From: Tetragenococcus halophilus
Lineage (GTDB): Bacteria > Bacillota > Bacilli > Lactobacillales > Enterococcaceae
Length of the DNA: 55,005 bases
Reading direction: 5' to 3'
Assembly (NCBI RefSeq): GCF_021474685.1
Contig: NZ_JAKEIT010000016.1
Coordinates: 1-55,005, forward strand
The first letter of the stretch is position 1, and every line of letters begins with the position of its first letter. The position numbers were made by a program, and so were the translations under genes. Positions 18,026 through 28,138 of this stretch are shown here, in pieces. The notes under the pieces are model-generated. The model was not told the DNA's origin and did no database searches. It saw nothing but the letters and a program-made list of their open reading frames with translations.

Positions 18026-18520
18026 TTATGAACCACCGCTATTTGCAGCAGCTTCATCTGCTTTTACACAATCAATCGCAATCACAAGAGATAAGACCAA
18101 ACGTTCCATCGACTCATCAAGGATTGTGAGCTCGTAAGTATCGCCCCAAGAAAACCAACGTTTTGTAATTTCTGCCATATTTTTCCCTTGAGCAAAAACA
18201 GTAAAATCCATATCCCACCAATTTCCTTGGATTTCAATCTCCTGGGCGGAAATCGTATAGCGAGATTTTAAAAAGGTTAATTCTTTTTTCAGTGTAATCA
18301 TTTCATTACCGTCTACTTCAACGAAAAATTTCGGTAACAAAGCGAGCGTTTTCTTCGTAATTTTTCCAATTTCATGTTGATGATCGTCATAAATTAAAAA
18401 ATGTTTAGGTAATTTGAAAAAGCTACCTTCTACAAAGTAACAAGGGCGTTCATTTTCATCAGTCACAGTAAAACTTTCCCCTATACTAAATACCTTTTGT
18501 TTTATATATAATTTTTTCAT
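18026..18520 (-). CDS. LURP-one-related (Tubby C-like) protein
   Basis: A 164-residue LOR/DUF567 (YxjI-like) protein: KLYIKQKVFSIGESFTVTDENERPCYFVEGSF followed by repeated beta strands, GNWWDMDFTVFAQGKNMAEITKRW and an ending rich in small residues. Members have a Tubby-like barrel and in bacteria no firm function, perhaps membrane phospholipid binding. The start at 18520 has AAGGAG six bases upstream and follows the SPFH stop by 13 bases; a longer frame to 18550 has no binding site. Cotranscription with an SPFH membrane protein suggests a joint membrane role. Confidence 0.85.
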   Translation of the reverse strand: MKKLYIKQKVFSIGESFTVTDENERPCYFVEGSFFKLPKHFLIYDDHQHEIGKITKKTLALLPKFFVEVDGNEMITLKKELTFLKSRYTISAQEIEIQGNWWDMDFTVFAQGKNMAEITKRWFSWGDTYELTILDESMERLVLSLVIAIDCVKADEAAANSGGS

Positions 18521-18533
18521 CAGCTTCTCCTTA

Positions 18534-19409
18534 TTAGAGGCCTTCTTCACCTAATTCGCCTGTATTAATCACGGGTTGTGTGCCATTATCTGTGATAATG
18601 GAAACCAATAGATTATTAATCAATTGCACTTTACGATCATCAGTAAACTGGATATCTTGTCCTTTTTCAATCTGCTCTAAAGCCATTTGCGTCATAGAAA
18701 CCGCGCCTTCAACAATCGTCTGCCTTGCTGATAGAATCGCTCTGGCTTGTTGTCTTTGTAACATCGCGCTGGCAATTTCTGTCGAATAGGCTAAATGATT
18801 TAATCGTGTTTCGACTACCTCAACACCTGCAACTTCCAAGCGATCTTGTAACTCTTTGGTCAGCTCTTGGGAAACATGACTGGTATCTCCGCGTAAAGTG
18901 ACGTCATTTTCTCCAAAAGTATCATAAGGATATTGAGAAGCAATATGACGAATCGCTGTTTCACTTTGAATTTCAACAAAATCCTGATAATGATCCACAT
19001 CAAATAATGCTTTTGCTGTATCAACGACCCTAAAAACGATTACTGCTGAAATTTCAATAGGATTGCCATCTAAGTCATTAACCTTCAGACGAGCACTATT
19101 AAAGTTACGGACTTTCAACGAAACATTTATTTTTTGCGTCAAAGGTGTCGTAATAAATAGTCCATTGGATTTGATCGTTCCTAAGTATTTACCAAAAAAT
19201 AAAATAGCTTTTGCTTGATTAGGCCCCACAATTGTTAGTGAACTAATAAATAATACAGCAATAATCAAAATCACAATACTCGTAATGATTTCAAGGACGC
19301 TCTCATTGCTAACGCCCAGAAAGAACACGTAAGCTCCTAATAGCAGTACAATAAACAATACGAATAATCCAAAATAGCCATTCACATGAAATGTCTTCTT
19401 TTCTTTCAC
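18534..19409 (-). CDS. SPFH/band 7 domain membrane protein
   Basis: The 291-residue product begins with two membrane helices (about 10-30 and 38-60), followed by an SPFH domain (VGPNQAKAILFFGKYLGTIKSNGLF, VRVVDTAKALFDV-like FRVVDTAKALFDVDHYQDFV) and a helical tail with QARAILSARQTIVEGAVSM. SPFH proteins form membrane-anchored oligomeric rings that organise membrane microdomains or proteases. GTG start at 19409 after AAAGGAGGAG. First gene of a two-gene operon with the LURP-one protein; no NfeD or FtsH partner adjacent. Confidence 0.9.
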   Translation of the reverse strand: MKEKKTFHVNGYFGLFVLFIVLLLGAYVFFLGVSNESVLEIITSIVILIIAVLFISSLTIVGPNQAKAILFFGKYLGTIKSNGLFITTPLTQKINVSLKVRNFNSARLKVNDLDGNPIEISAVIVFRVVDTAKALFDVDHYQDFVEIQSETAIRHIASQYPYDTFGENDVTLRGDTSHVSQELTKELQDRLEVAGVEVVETRLNHLAYSTEIASAMLQRQQARAILSARQTIVEGAVSMTQMALEQIEKGQDIQFTDDRKVQLINNLLVSIITDNGTQPVINTGELGEEGL

Positions 19410-19485
19410 TAATAACTCCTCCTTTGTTTTTTCATCATAGCGTAAAATAGCTGAAGTACCAAGAGAAAAAACACATTAAAAATTA

Positions 19486-19529
19486 AAATTACTCAAAAAA
19501 CTGTAACGAAAGTTTTTTGAGTAATTTTC
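19486..19529 (-). terminator. terminator after trhO
   Basis: ATTACTCAAAAAACT pairs with AGTTTTTTGAGTAAT with a short loop; it follows the trhO stop and precedes the SPFH promoter region. Confidence 0.85.
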
Positions 19530-19536
19530 TCTACAC

Positions 19537-20490
19537 TTATACTTTTGCTTCTTCTTTAAAATTTTCTAAACGAGCTTGCCAGTCTTCATTGGAGATATTA
19601 TGTTTTTTTACATAAAGGTTATCTTCGCTGGCTGCACATTCATAGCTACAACCACCTGCATGTTTTGCTTGGTTTTCTTCAGAAGCAATAATCTGACGGT
19701 TACATGCTGGGTTAGCACAGTTCATATAGCGTTCGCAAGGTGTACCATCAAACCAGTCTTTGCCTATGACCTGTTTGTCTACATCATTGATTTCAACACT
19801 GATACGTTCGTCAAATACATACATCTTACCATCCCATAATTCACCGCGAGTGCTAGGATCTTTTCCGTAAGTTGCGATACCGCCATGCAATTGGCCAACA
19901 TCTTCTACGCCTTCACGTAATAACCAACCAGAGAATTTTTCGCAGCGAATACCCCCTGTACAATAAGTAACCACTTTTTTATCCATGAATTTTTCTTTGT
20001 TATCACGAATCCATTGTGGCAATTCACGGAAAGTACGAATATCTGGTCTTACTGCACCACGAAAATGACCCAAATCATATTCATAATCGTTGCGTGCATC
20101 AAGAACGATAGTATCTTCGTCTTCTAGAGCTTCTTTAAATTCCACCGGCTCTAAATGTTTTCCAGTGAGTTCATTTGGATCTACATCATCATCCAGATGT
20201 AGTGACACAAGCTCATTACGAGGTCTTACGTGCATCTTTTTAAATGCATGCTCTTGTGCTTCATCTATTTTAAATTCAGTGTCTTTAAAGCGAGGATCTG
20301 CGTGCATATGTTCTATGTAAGCATTCGTTGCTTCAACCGTCCCAGAAACTGTACCATTGATTCCTTCAGCAGCTACTAAAATTCGACCCTTTAAACCAAG
20401 GTCATTACAAAAAGCCAAATGTTGTTTAGCAAAGCCTTCAGGGTCATCAACTGGCGTATAATTATAATAAAGTAATACTTGATAATCCAT
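19537..20490 (-). CDS. trhO: tRNA uridine(34) hydroxylase, rhodanese-type
   Basis: TrhO (YceA/YbfQ type) makes 5-hydroxyuridine at wobble position 34 of tRNAs, using a rhodanese fold. The 317 residues show the N-terminal acylphosphatase-like domain ([35 protein letters not shown]), the rhodanese domain with [18 protein letters not shown] and the active-site loop [14 protein letters not shown] (catalytic Cys near 175), and a C-terminal Cys-rich zinc-like segment [15 protein letters not shown] with SYECAASE. Start at ATG 20490 after GGAGG; 11 codons upstream in frame lack family similarity. Confidence 0.93.
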   Translation of the reverse strand: MDYQVLLYYNYTPVDDPEGFAKQHLAFCNDLGLKGRILVAAEGINGTVSGTVEATNAYIEHMHADPRFKDTEFKIDEAQEHAFKKMHVRPRNELVSLHLDDDVDPNELTGKHLEPVEFKEALEDEDTIVLDARNDYEYDLGHFRGAVRPDIRTFRELPQWIRDNKEKFMDKKVVTYCTGGIRCEKFSGWLLREGVEDVGQLHGGIATYGKDPSTRGELWDGKMYVFDERISVEINDVDKQVIGKDWFDGTPCERYMNCANPACNRQIIASEENQAKHAGGCSYECAASEDNLYVKKHNISNEDWQARLENFKEEAKV

Positions 20491-20669
20491 TCTTATATAT
20501 CCTCCTTCAATTTTCACAAACATATTATAGGAAAAAGAGTAGAAAAAAACGAAATTTACGCTTGTGACGCCGTAAACAACTCTGTCATATTTTGTTAAAA
20601 AACAATAATTTATTAAATAGTAAATTTTTACTGCATTTTTCTATTAGTAGTATACCATAATATCTTCTT

Positions 20670-21404
20670 TTATAAATGATTAACAAAAAAATCAGTCACT
20701 TGATCCATTGTAGGAACTTTAACCATATGCCGTTCATTAGCAGCATGAAAAGTAATTTCAGAACCTAGGTTCTTTCTAACAAAACGGTCTGTTTGCACAA
20801 ATTGAACTTTTTCATCATGGATCCCATGCCAGAAAAACAAGGGTCTTTTTTTGATTTCATCATAGTGCAAAGCTAAATCATAGTAAGGAATCCAGCTTGT
20901 TAGTTTTTCATAATCTTGCGGCAATGAAATCTTTCGCTTTTTAAACGACTCTTCTAATTGTTTACGATAATCAATTAAAGAAGGCGAGCCCATCACACAC
21001 GCTGCTACATCAATTTCGGGATGTTGAGTTAATAACGCACAAGTAGTCATTCCGCCCATCGAAACACCACCTACACCTAGCTTTCCGTTTGTAAGTCCTA
21101 GTTGCGTGAAATAATCAACGATAGAACTAAATTCAAATAAATTACTATGGATGCTTTGAAAAAAGGTCAAGGAAGGGACATGCGAAATCGCTGCTTCACG
21201 TTCCCCGTGATTTTGTGCGTCTGGTAAAATAACACGAAATCCTTGCTGAGCTAGCTTTCTTCCTTGCGTCAGCACCAATTCTTTTGTCGTCCGCCAACCA
21301 TGATAATAGACAATCAATGGCAATGGTGTATACAAGTGATCTTGGCCAACGACTTCCAATATAGGGATTAAGCCTATTTTTCGTTTACGAACCGCTAATT
21401 TCAT
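20670..21404 (-). CDS. alpha/beta hydrolase (prolyl oligopeptidase/YitV-like esterase)
   Basis: A 244-residue serine hydrolase: IVYYHGWRTTKEL oxyanion strand, GVGGVSMGGMTTCALL nucleophile elbow (Ser near 119), FFWHGIHDEKVQFVQT acid region and NERHMVKVP with the probable catalytic His. Size and motifs match esterases of the YitV/DLH group, substrate unknown. No signal peptide. Monocistronic; the gap on its 5' side holds a repeat array. Confidence 0.87.
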   Translation of the reverse strand: MKLAVRKRKIGLIPILEVVGQDHLYTPLPLIVYYHGWRTTKELVLTQGRKLAQQGFRVILPDAQNHGEREAAISHVPSLTFFQSIHSNLFEFSSIVDYFTQLGLTNGKLGVGGVSMGGMTTCALLTQHPEIDVAACVMGSPSLIDYRKQLEESFKKRKISLPQDYEKLTSWIPYYDLALHYDEIKKRPLFFWHGIHDEKVQFVQTDRFVRKNLGSEITFHAANERHMVKVPTMDQVTDFFVNHL

Positions 21405-21526
21405 TATTATTCACCTAATTCCTTTGGTTATTATATTTTATAAATTATAGGTACTCTTTGCAAATTATCAAACTATGTTTTTGTATATAAAAGAGGGACT
21501 TATTTATTATGATGTATTGATTTGTT

Positions 21527-21740
21527 GAATGAACATTAAAAAAGAAAAACGCTGTTCGTTCAGTAGCCGAATAAACAAGAAAACAAGAAAGTTTTGTTCG
21601 TTCGCTAGTTGAATGAACAATAAAAACAGAGAACGTTGTTCATTCAGTAGCTGAATAAACAATAGAACAAGAAAGTTTTGTTCGTTCGCTAGTTGAATAA
21701 ACAATAAAAATAAAAAATATTGTCCATTCACTAAAATAGC
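21527..21740. repeat. array of five 42-bp hairpin-forming repeats
   Basis: GAATRAACAW starts at 21527, 21569, 21611, 21653 and 21695, exactly 42 bases apart, with a decayed sixth unit. Each unit holds GAATAAACAA-like and TTGTTCGTTC-like arms that pair imperfectly or perfectly (GAATGAACAA with TTGTTCATTC in the third). Alternate units are more alike (21569 and 21653) than adjacent ones, so the array probably grew by duplicating an 84-bp dimer. It lies between the hydrolase and the ntp terminator. Confidence 0.8.
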
Positions 21741-21844
21741 TCGCTCAAATAATGAACAGTAAGAGCAAAGCAAGTCTTATTTTCTATATTTAACCTTTAA
21801 GTCTTCAATTATGAAACAAAGTATCAGACTCACAGTTTATGTAA

Positions 21845-21888
21845 ATAAAAAAGCTACATCATACTTTACAATAAAGTTGATGTAACTC
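21845..21888 (-). terminator. ntp operon terminator
   Basis: GTTACATCA pairs with TGATGTAGC with inner CTTTA/TAAAG pairing, then six T, directly after ntpD. Confidence 0.9.
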
Positions 21889-21893
21889 TTTTA

Positions 21894-22532
21894 TTAATCT
21901 TCAGACTCGATCACATCAATTGATTTCATCAAACGAGTCAATGTAGCACGTTCACTTTCATCTAAAGTACGTTCTATATAATCAATAGTGTCTTCTAACT
22001 GTGGAATCATCATATATTCTAATGCATTCACTCGCCGCCGTGTTCGTTCGATCTCATCGGCCATCATCTGACAAGATTTCTCAACTTCTGCTAGTTTAAG
22101 CATCTTAGGCAAAATTGTACTCAAATGATTTAAGGCCAGATCTAACTCACTAGTCGTTGACATAAAACCGTAAGAAAAACGATCTTCTGATTGTTCATCA
22201 TCATAAATTTCATTTAAGACTGGCATTTCAATATTCATTACTGTCCTGCTTTGTACGTCCAAAGTAATTTTATCAAGAGGAATAGCAAAAGCTTCCCCTA
22301 AAACGTAATCCGGCGTACGACTAGAAGCAAGAACATAATCTTCCATACCTTTTTGTAAGGTTTCTTCCATTTCCTTACGCAAGTCTTGGTTTTGTTTGAC
22401 CAGTTTCGTAAATTGGCGAATCAATTCATCCTGTTTATCCTTTAACAGTTTATGACCCCTGGAAGCTGTTGATAATCGACCCTTTAGTCGATTCATCTCC
22501 ATGCGGGTCGGATTTACATTCATTATTGCCAT
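21894..22532 (-). CDS. ntpD: V-type ATPase subunit D
   Basis: Subunit D is the coiled-coil central shaft that turns inside the A3B3 ring. The 212 residues start [38 protein letters not shown] (family signature split here as the N-terminal helix) and end in the second long helix [19 protein letters not shown]. The start overlaps the ntpB end by ten bases. It is the last gene of the operon: the ntpH and ntpJ genes that follow ntpD in E. hirae are missing. Confidence 0.95.
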   Translation of the reverse strand: MAIMNVNPTRMEMNRLKGRLSTASRGHKLLKDKQDELIRQFTKLVKQNQDLRKEMEETLQKGMEDYVLASSRTPDYVLGEAFAIPLDKITLDVQSRTVMNIEMPVLNEIYDDEQSEDRFSYGFMSTTSELDLALNHLSTILPKMLKLAEVEKSCQMMADEIERTRRRVNALEYMMIPQLEDTIDYIERTLDESERATLTRLMKSIDVIESED

Positions 22533-23920
22533 AATTCATCCAACTCCTCTTGCTTTGGGAGAAATTCTTCGATGTCTTCTTCTTTGATCCGGTTGAGCTC
22601 TTCTTTTGGCAGTGTGGCTAATAATTTCCAACCTAAATCTAAGGATTCTTCAATACTACGATTGGTATCAAAACCTTGGTTTACATATTTTTCTTCAAAT
22701 AAATCAGCAAAACGAGCAAACTTTTTATCTGTATCGGAAAGCGCCGCTTCGCCTAAGACAGTCGATAATTCTTTAGCATCTTTACCATCAGCATAAGCAG
22801 AATAAATTTGGTTCATTGTAGAAGAGTGGTCTCTTCTTGTTTTGCCTTCGCCCGTTCCTTTATCTTTCAAACGAGAAAGACTTGGCAAAATATCCACCGG
22901 CGGATTAATATTACGTTTATCCAAATCCCTTGATAAAATGATTTGTCCTTCGGTAATATAACCTGTCAAGTCAGGAATTGGGTGGGTTTTATCATTATTA
23001 GGCATCGTTAAAATTGGGATTTGCGTGATAGACCCTTCTCGATCCATCAAACGTCCTGCACGTTCGTATATGTTGGCTAAGTTCGTATACAAATAACCCG
23101 GATAACCTCCTCGTCCTGGAACTTCGCGACGAGCGGCTGAAACTTCACGTAACGCTTCAGCATAGTTTGTCATATCCGTCATAATAACTAAAACGTGCAT
23201 TCCCTTTTCAAAGGCTAAGTACTCAGCAGCGGTTAAGGCAACCTTAGGGGTGGCAATCCGCTCAACTGCAGGATCATCTGCTAGGTTTAAAAACATAACT
23301 GAACGATCAATTGCCCCTGTTTTACGAAATTCATTGATGAAAAATTCCGATTCTTCAAAAGGTACGCCAATTGCCGCAAAGACAATCGCAAAGTTACTTT
23401 CTTGTCCTGGAACTGTTGCTTGACGTGCAATTTGGGCAGCGATCTCTTTGTGTGGTAAACCTGAGGCAGAGAAAATAGGCAACTTTTGTCCTCTGACTAA
23501 AGTATTTAAGTGGTCAATCGTTGAGATACCTGTCTGAATAAATTCATCCGGGTAATCACGAGCCATTGGATTGATGGCTTCACCGTTTACATCAAGCCTT
23601 TTTTCCGGCAAGATTTTAGGTCCATCATCGATAGGTCGACCTAAGCCATCAAAGATACGACCCATCATATCTGTCGAAGCGCCTAGTGTGAGTCCCCTAC
23701 CTAAAAATCGGACACGACTATCTTCAGCCCCTAAATTATTCGTTCCTTCAAAAATTTGTACGACAGCTCTGTCTTCTGAAACTTCCAATACTTGTCCTTG
23801 ACGAATTTCGCCGGAATCAGTACGTATCTCAACAAGCTCATCATAAGTTACTCCTTCAACATTTTCTACCATCATTAAAGGTCCAGATATTTCTGAAACG
23901 GAGCGGTACTCTTTTAGCAT
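22523..23920 (-). CDS. ntpB: V-type ATPase subunit B
   Basis: Non-catalytic nucleotide-type subunit of the V1 head, alternating with subunit A. The 465 residues contain [33 protein letters not shown] in place of a Walker A loop, [38 protein letters not shown] split across the conserved strand region, and [16 protein letters not shown]. The ATG at 23920 overlaps the ntpA stop as TGATG with GGAGG upstream, so the two genes are translationally coupled. Confidence 0.96.
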   Translation of the reverse strand: MLKEYRSVSEISGPLMMVENVEGVTYDELVEIRTDSGEIRQGQVLEVSEDRAVVQIFEGTNNLGAEDSRVRFLGRGLTLGASTDMMGRIFDGLGRPIDDGPKILPEKRLDVNGEAINPMARDYPDEFIQTGISTIDHLNTLVRGQKLPIFSASGLPHKEIAAQIARQATVPGQESNFAIVFAAIGVPFEESEFFINEFRKTGAIDRSVMFLNLADDPAVERIATPKVALTAAEYLAFEKGMHVLVIMTDMTNYAEALREVSAARREVPGRGGYPGYLYTNLANIYERAGRLMDREGSITQIPILTMPNNDKTHPIPDLTGYITEGQIILSRDLDKRNINPPVDILPSLSRLKDKGTGEGKTRRDHSSTMNQIYSAYADGKDAKELSTVLGEAALSDTDKKFARFADLFEEKYVNQGFDTNRSIEESLDLGWKLLATLPKEELNRIKEEDIEEFLPKQEELDELWQ

Positions 23921-25698
23921 CAATCCATTCCTCCTTTCTCAACAATTTCTTGAACAACTTGTTCAATATCATTATAAATCGTATCTAGTTTATCTAATTC
24001 TTCCTCTGAAATGTATTTACTACGAGCAATACGTTCACGTATTTGAGTTGTACCATCCATCAATTCACTATAATAAGCACCTAGCTGAATCGCTTCTTGG
24101 GTTTTCTTATGGAAGTATAAGATATTACGCAATAAGAGAAATTGTTTTGTTCGAGATGTAAAGGTATCGACATCGTCAAAAGCGTTCTGTTGTAAGTAGT
24201 CTTGACGTAAAGAACGGGCCGTATTCATGGTAATCCGATCTTTTTGCGATAAGGAATCCACGCCCACTAATTGTACAATTTCATCTAAACGAGATTCTTC
24301 TTGTAACAAGGACATCGCCTTATCCACCATTTTAGACCACTGACTGCCTAATACAGAGTCCATATATTCTTTTAACTGATCATCATAAAGGGAGTAAGAC
24401 TCCGTCCAACTGATCGCAGGAAAGTGTCGTTTTTGCGATAAAGAAGCATCTAAATCCCAGAACACCTTAACGATACGCAAGGTGTTTTGCGTAACGGGTT
24501 CAGAAATATCTCCACCAGCTGGAGAAACTGCACCGATCGCAGTGATACTTCCTTCACGCTCTCCTTCACTTCCTAATACAGAAAATCTACCCGCACGTTC
24601 GTAGTATTCTGCAATCCGACTACCTAAATAAGCAGGATAGCCTTCGTCGCCGGGAATTTCTTGTAAGCGACCACTCATTTCTCTGAGCGCTTCTGCCCAA
24701 CGAGAAGTAGAGTCCGCCATAATAGCTACACTATAACCCATATCTTTATAATATTCTGCAATCGTGATTCCTGTGTAAACAGAGGCTTCACGTGCAGATA
24801 CGGGCATATTTGACGTATTGGCGATCAATACGGTACGCTGCATAATCGATTCTCCTGTTTTAGGATCAATCAATTCTGGAAATTCATCAATAACGTCTTT
24901 CATTTCATTTCCGCGTTCTCCACATCCAACATAGACAACGATATCTACATCTGCCCACTTAGCGATTTGGTGTTGTACAATTGTCTTTCCAGCACCAAAG
25001 GGACCGGGTACCGCTGCGGTTCCGCCTTTAGCAACAGGAAAGAAAGTATCGATTACTCTTTGACCAGTTACCAAGGGTTCACCAGGAGTCATTTTATTTT
25101 TAGAAGGACGTGGTGTCCGAATAGGCCATTTTTGCATCATTGAAAGCTCTTTTTCACCACTGTCAGTTTCTAACACACAAATGGTTTCAGTAATATCAAA
25201 ATCACCAGCTTCAATACTTTTGATTGTTCCTGAGACGCCGTTTGGCACCATGATACGATGCTCAATCGCTTTTGATTCCTCTACTGTCCCAAGGATATCG
25301 CCAGGACCTACCTGTGCATCTACTGTTTGTTTAGGTACAAATCTCCATTTTTTCTCACGATCAAGCGGGTTAATTTCTGCTCCTCTTTCTAAGAAGTCAC
25401 TATTTGTTTGTTTCATAAAGGTATCCAAAGGTCGCTGAATCCCATCAAACATTTGACTTAAAAGACCTGGTGCTAATTCTACAGATAAAGGAGCGCCCGT
25501 TGTTTCAACTGGTTCACCTGGTCCTATACCAGCAGTTTCTTCATATACTTGGATAGAAGCAATACCATTCTCTAGTTCAATAATATCTCCGATTAACCCT
25601 TTTTCACTTACTTTGCAGACTTCATTAATTTTAGCACCTTGTAATCCGCTAGCAGTAACTAAAGGCCCGGAAACTTTTGTAATTGTTCCTACTGCCAA
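23920..25698 (-). CDS. ntpA: V-type ATPase catalytic subunit A
   Basis: Catalytic ATPase subunit. The 592 residues show the N-terminal barrel with [18 protein letters not shown], the V-type non-homologous insert, Walker [18 protein letters not shown] (about 230), [15 protein letters not shown] with the catalytic Glu, and [19 protein letters not shown]. Length matches E. hirae NtpA. ATG at 25698 with GGAGGAG upstream; follows ntpG after 33 bases. Confidence 0.97.
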   Translation of the reverse strand: MAVGTITKVSGPLVTASGLQGAKINEVCKVSEKGLIGDIIELENGIASIQVYEETAGIGPGEPVETTGAPLSVELAPGLLSQMFDGIQRPLDTFMKQTNSDFLERGAEINPLDREKKWRFVPKQTVDAQVGPGDILGTVEESKAIEHRIMVPNGVSGTIKSIEAGDFDITETICVLETDSGEKELSMMQKWPIRTPRPSKNKMTPGEPLVTGQRVIDTFFPVAKGGTAAVPGPFGAGKTIVQHQIAKWADVDIVVYVGCGERGNEMKDVIDEFPELIDPKTGESIMQRTVLIANTSNMPVSAREASVYTGITIAEYYKDMGYSVAIMADSTSRWAEALREMSGRLQEIPGDEGYPAYLGSRIAEYYERAGRFSVLGSEGEREGSITAIGAVSPAGGDISEPVTQNTLRIVKVFWDLDASLSQKRHFPAISWTESYSLYDDQLKEYMDSVLGSQWSKMVDKAMSLLQEESRLDEIVQLVGVDSLSQKDRITMNTARSLRQDYLQQNAFDDVDTFTSRTKQFLLLRNILYFHKKTQEAIQLGAYYSELMDGTTQIRERIARSKYISEEELDKLDTIYNDIEQVVQEIVEKGGMD

Positions 25699-25731
25699 AA
25701 AATCTCCTCCTGCCTAACTGCAAATTGTTGT

Positions 25732-26049
25732 TTAATCATCATCTAAAATATTCATTCCAATCGCTTTTTCTACATTTTTATGAATACGATCCATACCAAT
25801 ATCCAAACTTCCGGTACTACTTGGTATCGGAATAATTGCCGGCGTTGGTTGTCCATCATATTGAGCAATGGTATTTTCTAGCTGCTGGGCTACACGTTCA
25901 GTAATAAAGATAACGCCATAATCCTCTGCCATTGCTTCAATTTGTTGCCTTGCTTCGTCTAAGTCTGTCACAGGAAAGACATCGATCCCGAGTCCCTTAA
26001 AAGGTAAGATCGAGTCCTTTCCGCCCATCATTCCTATTTTTTTATACAT
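25732..26049 (-). CDS. ntpG: V-type ATPase subunit F (NtpG)
   Basis: Small subunit on the central stalk, activating V1. The 105 residues begin MYKKIGMMGGKDSILPFKGLGIDVFPV and include VIFITERVAQQLE and PAIIPIPSS, the family core. The start at 26049 overlaps the ntpC stop by eight bases; the frame is open further upstream but only through the ntpC end. Confidence 0.93.
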   Translation of the reverse strand: MYKKIGMMGGKDSILPFKGLGIDVFPVTDLDEARQQIEAMAEDYGVIFITERVAQQLENTIAQYDGQPTPAIIPIPSSTGSLDIGMDRIHKNVEKAIGMNILDDD

Positions 26050-27043
26050 AACTTTCACGCACCCGACTTCGAAGTGTTTCTTCTGGGATTTTATTAATTT
26101 TACCCACAAGGATCATCCGTAAATTTTTAACTTCAACTTCTTTTGCAAAAAGATATCCCAAAATAGCTTGTGGACCAAAAGGCACCATTTTTTCTTCTTT
26201 TAAACGACGCATCAAAAAATTATCACTATTTAAATCTAGTTGTGTCAATTTTTTTTCTTCCATGATTTGATCATAACTATCTGCTAACAAATCCATATAA
26301 TTTGTTTCTTCCATATAGCTCATAAAGTTTTCAAGCGAGACGCTAATTTCATCTACCATTTCTTTAGGGCTCAAAGTACCGCCCTTTTGTAAGACAGCAT
26401 TTATAAAACCTTTTTTTTGTCCCATCAAATAACTTCTAAGTATGGTTGTAATATTGAACACATCAATATTTCTTTGAATCAATCGCTCGATATTGCTATC
26501 ATTTTCGCTGCGACTAAGCTTAATCATATGATCCCAATAATAATTATCAAAGATAATATCAACAGCTTGGATCTCTTCATAATCTTCTATATATTGAAAA
26601 ACAGCTTGTATGCACTGATTCATTATAGGATCTACTTCATTGCTTTGTCGTAAGTTTACTAGATTTTTTAAAGTCGACAAGGGAAGTGTTCCCATCGGTA
26701 CTAGAAATTCAGAAAAATCTTCTTGTGTATATTCTTGTTTAACCAAGACTTTTAAGTTTTGATAATCATATTGCAAAGCAACTAAATCAACGATGCTTCT
26801 GACCGGTGTAATACTGTAGACTAAATCAAAGGTTCGCTTTTTTTCAGCTATAAGTACTGCTTCAAAATCACGAACTTCATTATCATCTTCAATAAAGTCG
26901 CCATAAGTCGTTTCTTGTAAAATCGAATAGGCTTCTTCAGCTTCTGAGGTAGCCAGCATCCGATCCAATGTATTTTGTGTCAGTAACCCGCTCTCATAAG
27001 TCCGAATTCTAACATTAGCGGTGCTAAATTGAATATCGTCCAT
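26042..27043 (-). CDS. ntpC: V-type ATPase subunit C (d-type)
   Basis: Funnel-shaped subunit joining the central shaft to the membrane rotor ring. The 333 residues begin FSTANVRIRTYESGLLTQ after the start, include VDLVALQYDYQNLKVLVKQ and PFGPQAILGYLFAKEVEVKNLRMILVGK split across the third repeat, and end SRVRESYV. Start 27043 is eleven bases after ntpE. Confidence 0.93.
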   Translation of the reverse strand: MDDIQFSTANVRIRTYESGLLTQNTLDRMLATSEAEEAYSILQETTYGDFIEDDNEVRDFEAVLIAEKKRTFDLVYSITPVRSIVDLVALQYDYQNLKVLVKQEYTQEDFSEFLVPMGTLPLSTLKNLVNLRQSNEVDPIMNQCIQAVFQYIEDYEEIQAVDIIFDNYYWDHMIKLSRSENDSNIERLIQRNIDVFNITTILRSYLMGQKKGFINAVLQKGGTLSPKEMVDEISVSLENFMSYMEETNYMDLLADSYDQIMEEKKLTQLDLNSDNFLMRRLKEEKMVPFGPQAILGYLFAKEVEVKNLRMILVGKINKIPEETLRSRVRESYV

Positions 27044-27054
27044 TTTGATACCTC

Positions 27055-27651
27055 TTATTCTCCATCAAATATCAAGTTTAACAATTCGCTGCTCAGCTCT
27101 TCTTCAGATGTGCCTAACATTGCCTCAAAAGTAAAGTTATATTCGATCTCTCCTTGGCGTAACAAAAAACCGCTACGTTTCGGAATTGTACGTTCTGCTA
27201 TTGATAAATTCATCTGAGATGAGGTCGCTTTTTGCCAAACCTTTTTGTTTTCTTCTGTTGCATATTTTGTACTATTTTGACCTACAACCATTTCAACATC
27301 GCCGCTAAGTTGTACTTGCTCGAGCTGAGTCCTTACAAATTGGTTAAAGTCTTCTGCAGACATTTCTTTCATTTTTTTTAAACTTTCAGCAAAAAGATCT
27401 TTAAGTAATTGCTGTCTTGCAGCTAATAAGCGGCTACGAGCTTTTACATGAATATCTGATACTTTCAAACTCAACTCTGTACGACGTTGTTTTTCAAATT
27501 GTTCTACATTTTCTTCTAATTGTTGTTCAATTTGTTTTTTTCTATTTTGTTCATTTTTTTCTATATCTCTTTGCGCTTTTTTAATATACTGCTTTTGCTT
27601 TTTTTGTGCATCTTGGGTAATTTTATCTGTTAGATTTGTGATATCAGACAT
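27055..27651 (-). CDS. ntpE: V-type ATPase subunit E
   Basis: Peripheral stalk subunit pairing with NtpF. The N-terminal 100 residues are an uninterrupted charged helix (KKQKQYIKKAQRDIEKNEQNRKK) and the C-terminal part folds as the globular head with VRTQLEQVQLSGDVEMVVGQ. 198 residues, normal length. It lies ten bases downstream of ntpK. Confidence 0.92.
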   Translation of the reverse strand: MSDITNLTDKITQDAQKKQKQYIKKAQRDIEKNEQNRKKQIEQQLEENVEQFEKQRRTELSLKVSDIHVKARSRLLAARQQLLKDLFAESLKKMKEMSAEDFNQFVRTQLEQVQLSGDVEMVVGQNSTKYATEENKKVWQKATSSQMNLSIAERTIPKRSGFLLRQGEIEYNFTFEAMLGTSEEELSSELLNLIFDGE

Positions 27652-27661
27652 TTCATACCTC

Positions 27662-28135
27662 CTAGTTCATTACAAGCAAGAAGGAAATAACAAAGCCTAA
27701 GATCCCATATGTTTCCATCATTGCTACATAAACAATTCCTTTTGTCACGTGTTCTGGTTTTTTAGCCAAAATTTGCATCGCTGCTGCAGCTGCACGACCT
27801 TGCCATCTTCCAGCCCAAATTGCAGTAAATGCAATAGGTAAAGAAGCAATTAATAAATACAAGCCATCTTGCATTGCCATATCACCAGAAATTTGTAAAA
27901 AGATCATAAATGAAATAACAAAGCCATATAAACCTTGTGTTGCTGATAATAGCTCTAAAATCAAAGCTTGTCCGAATTTTTCAGGTTGTTCAGCTGTCAA
28001 TCCAGCTGCAGATTCAGCTGTTATACCAATACCAATTGTGGAACCAATACCCCCACAGATTGTCGCAATTGCGATCCCTAAGGCCGCAAAAAGAATGCCA
28101 CCATTTTCATAAAAGAATGTTATCCAATTTTCCAT
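27662..28135 (-). CDS. ntpK: V-type ATPase rotor proteolipid, 16 kDa Na+-binding type
   Basis: Forms the membrane rotor ring. The 157 residues make four transmembrane helices in two hairpins. Residues L63, T66, Q67, Q112 and E141 line up, with a constant shift of two, with the five Na+ ligands established for E. hirae NtpK (L61, T64, Q65, Q110, E139). This supports Na+ rather than H+ transport, since proton rings lack the Gln/Thr ligands. Starts three bases after ntpI. Confidence 0.95.
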   Translation of the reverse strand: MENWITFFYENGGILFAALGIAIATICGGIGSTIGIGITAESAAGLTAEQPEKFGQALILELLSATQGLYGFVISFMIFLQISGDMAMQDGLYLLIASLPIAFTAIWAGRWQGRAAAAAMQILAKKPEHVTKGIVYVAMMETYGILGFVISFLLVMN

Positions 28136-28138
28136 TTT

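Noticed and set aside
21507-21773. 88-codon minus-strand frame rich in LFIQL and NEQ repeats
   Set aside because: It is a by-product of the 42-bp repeat (14 codons per unit), starts with TTG and has no ribosome binding site.
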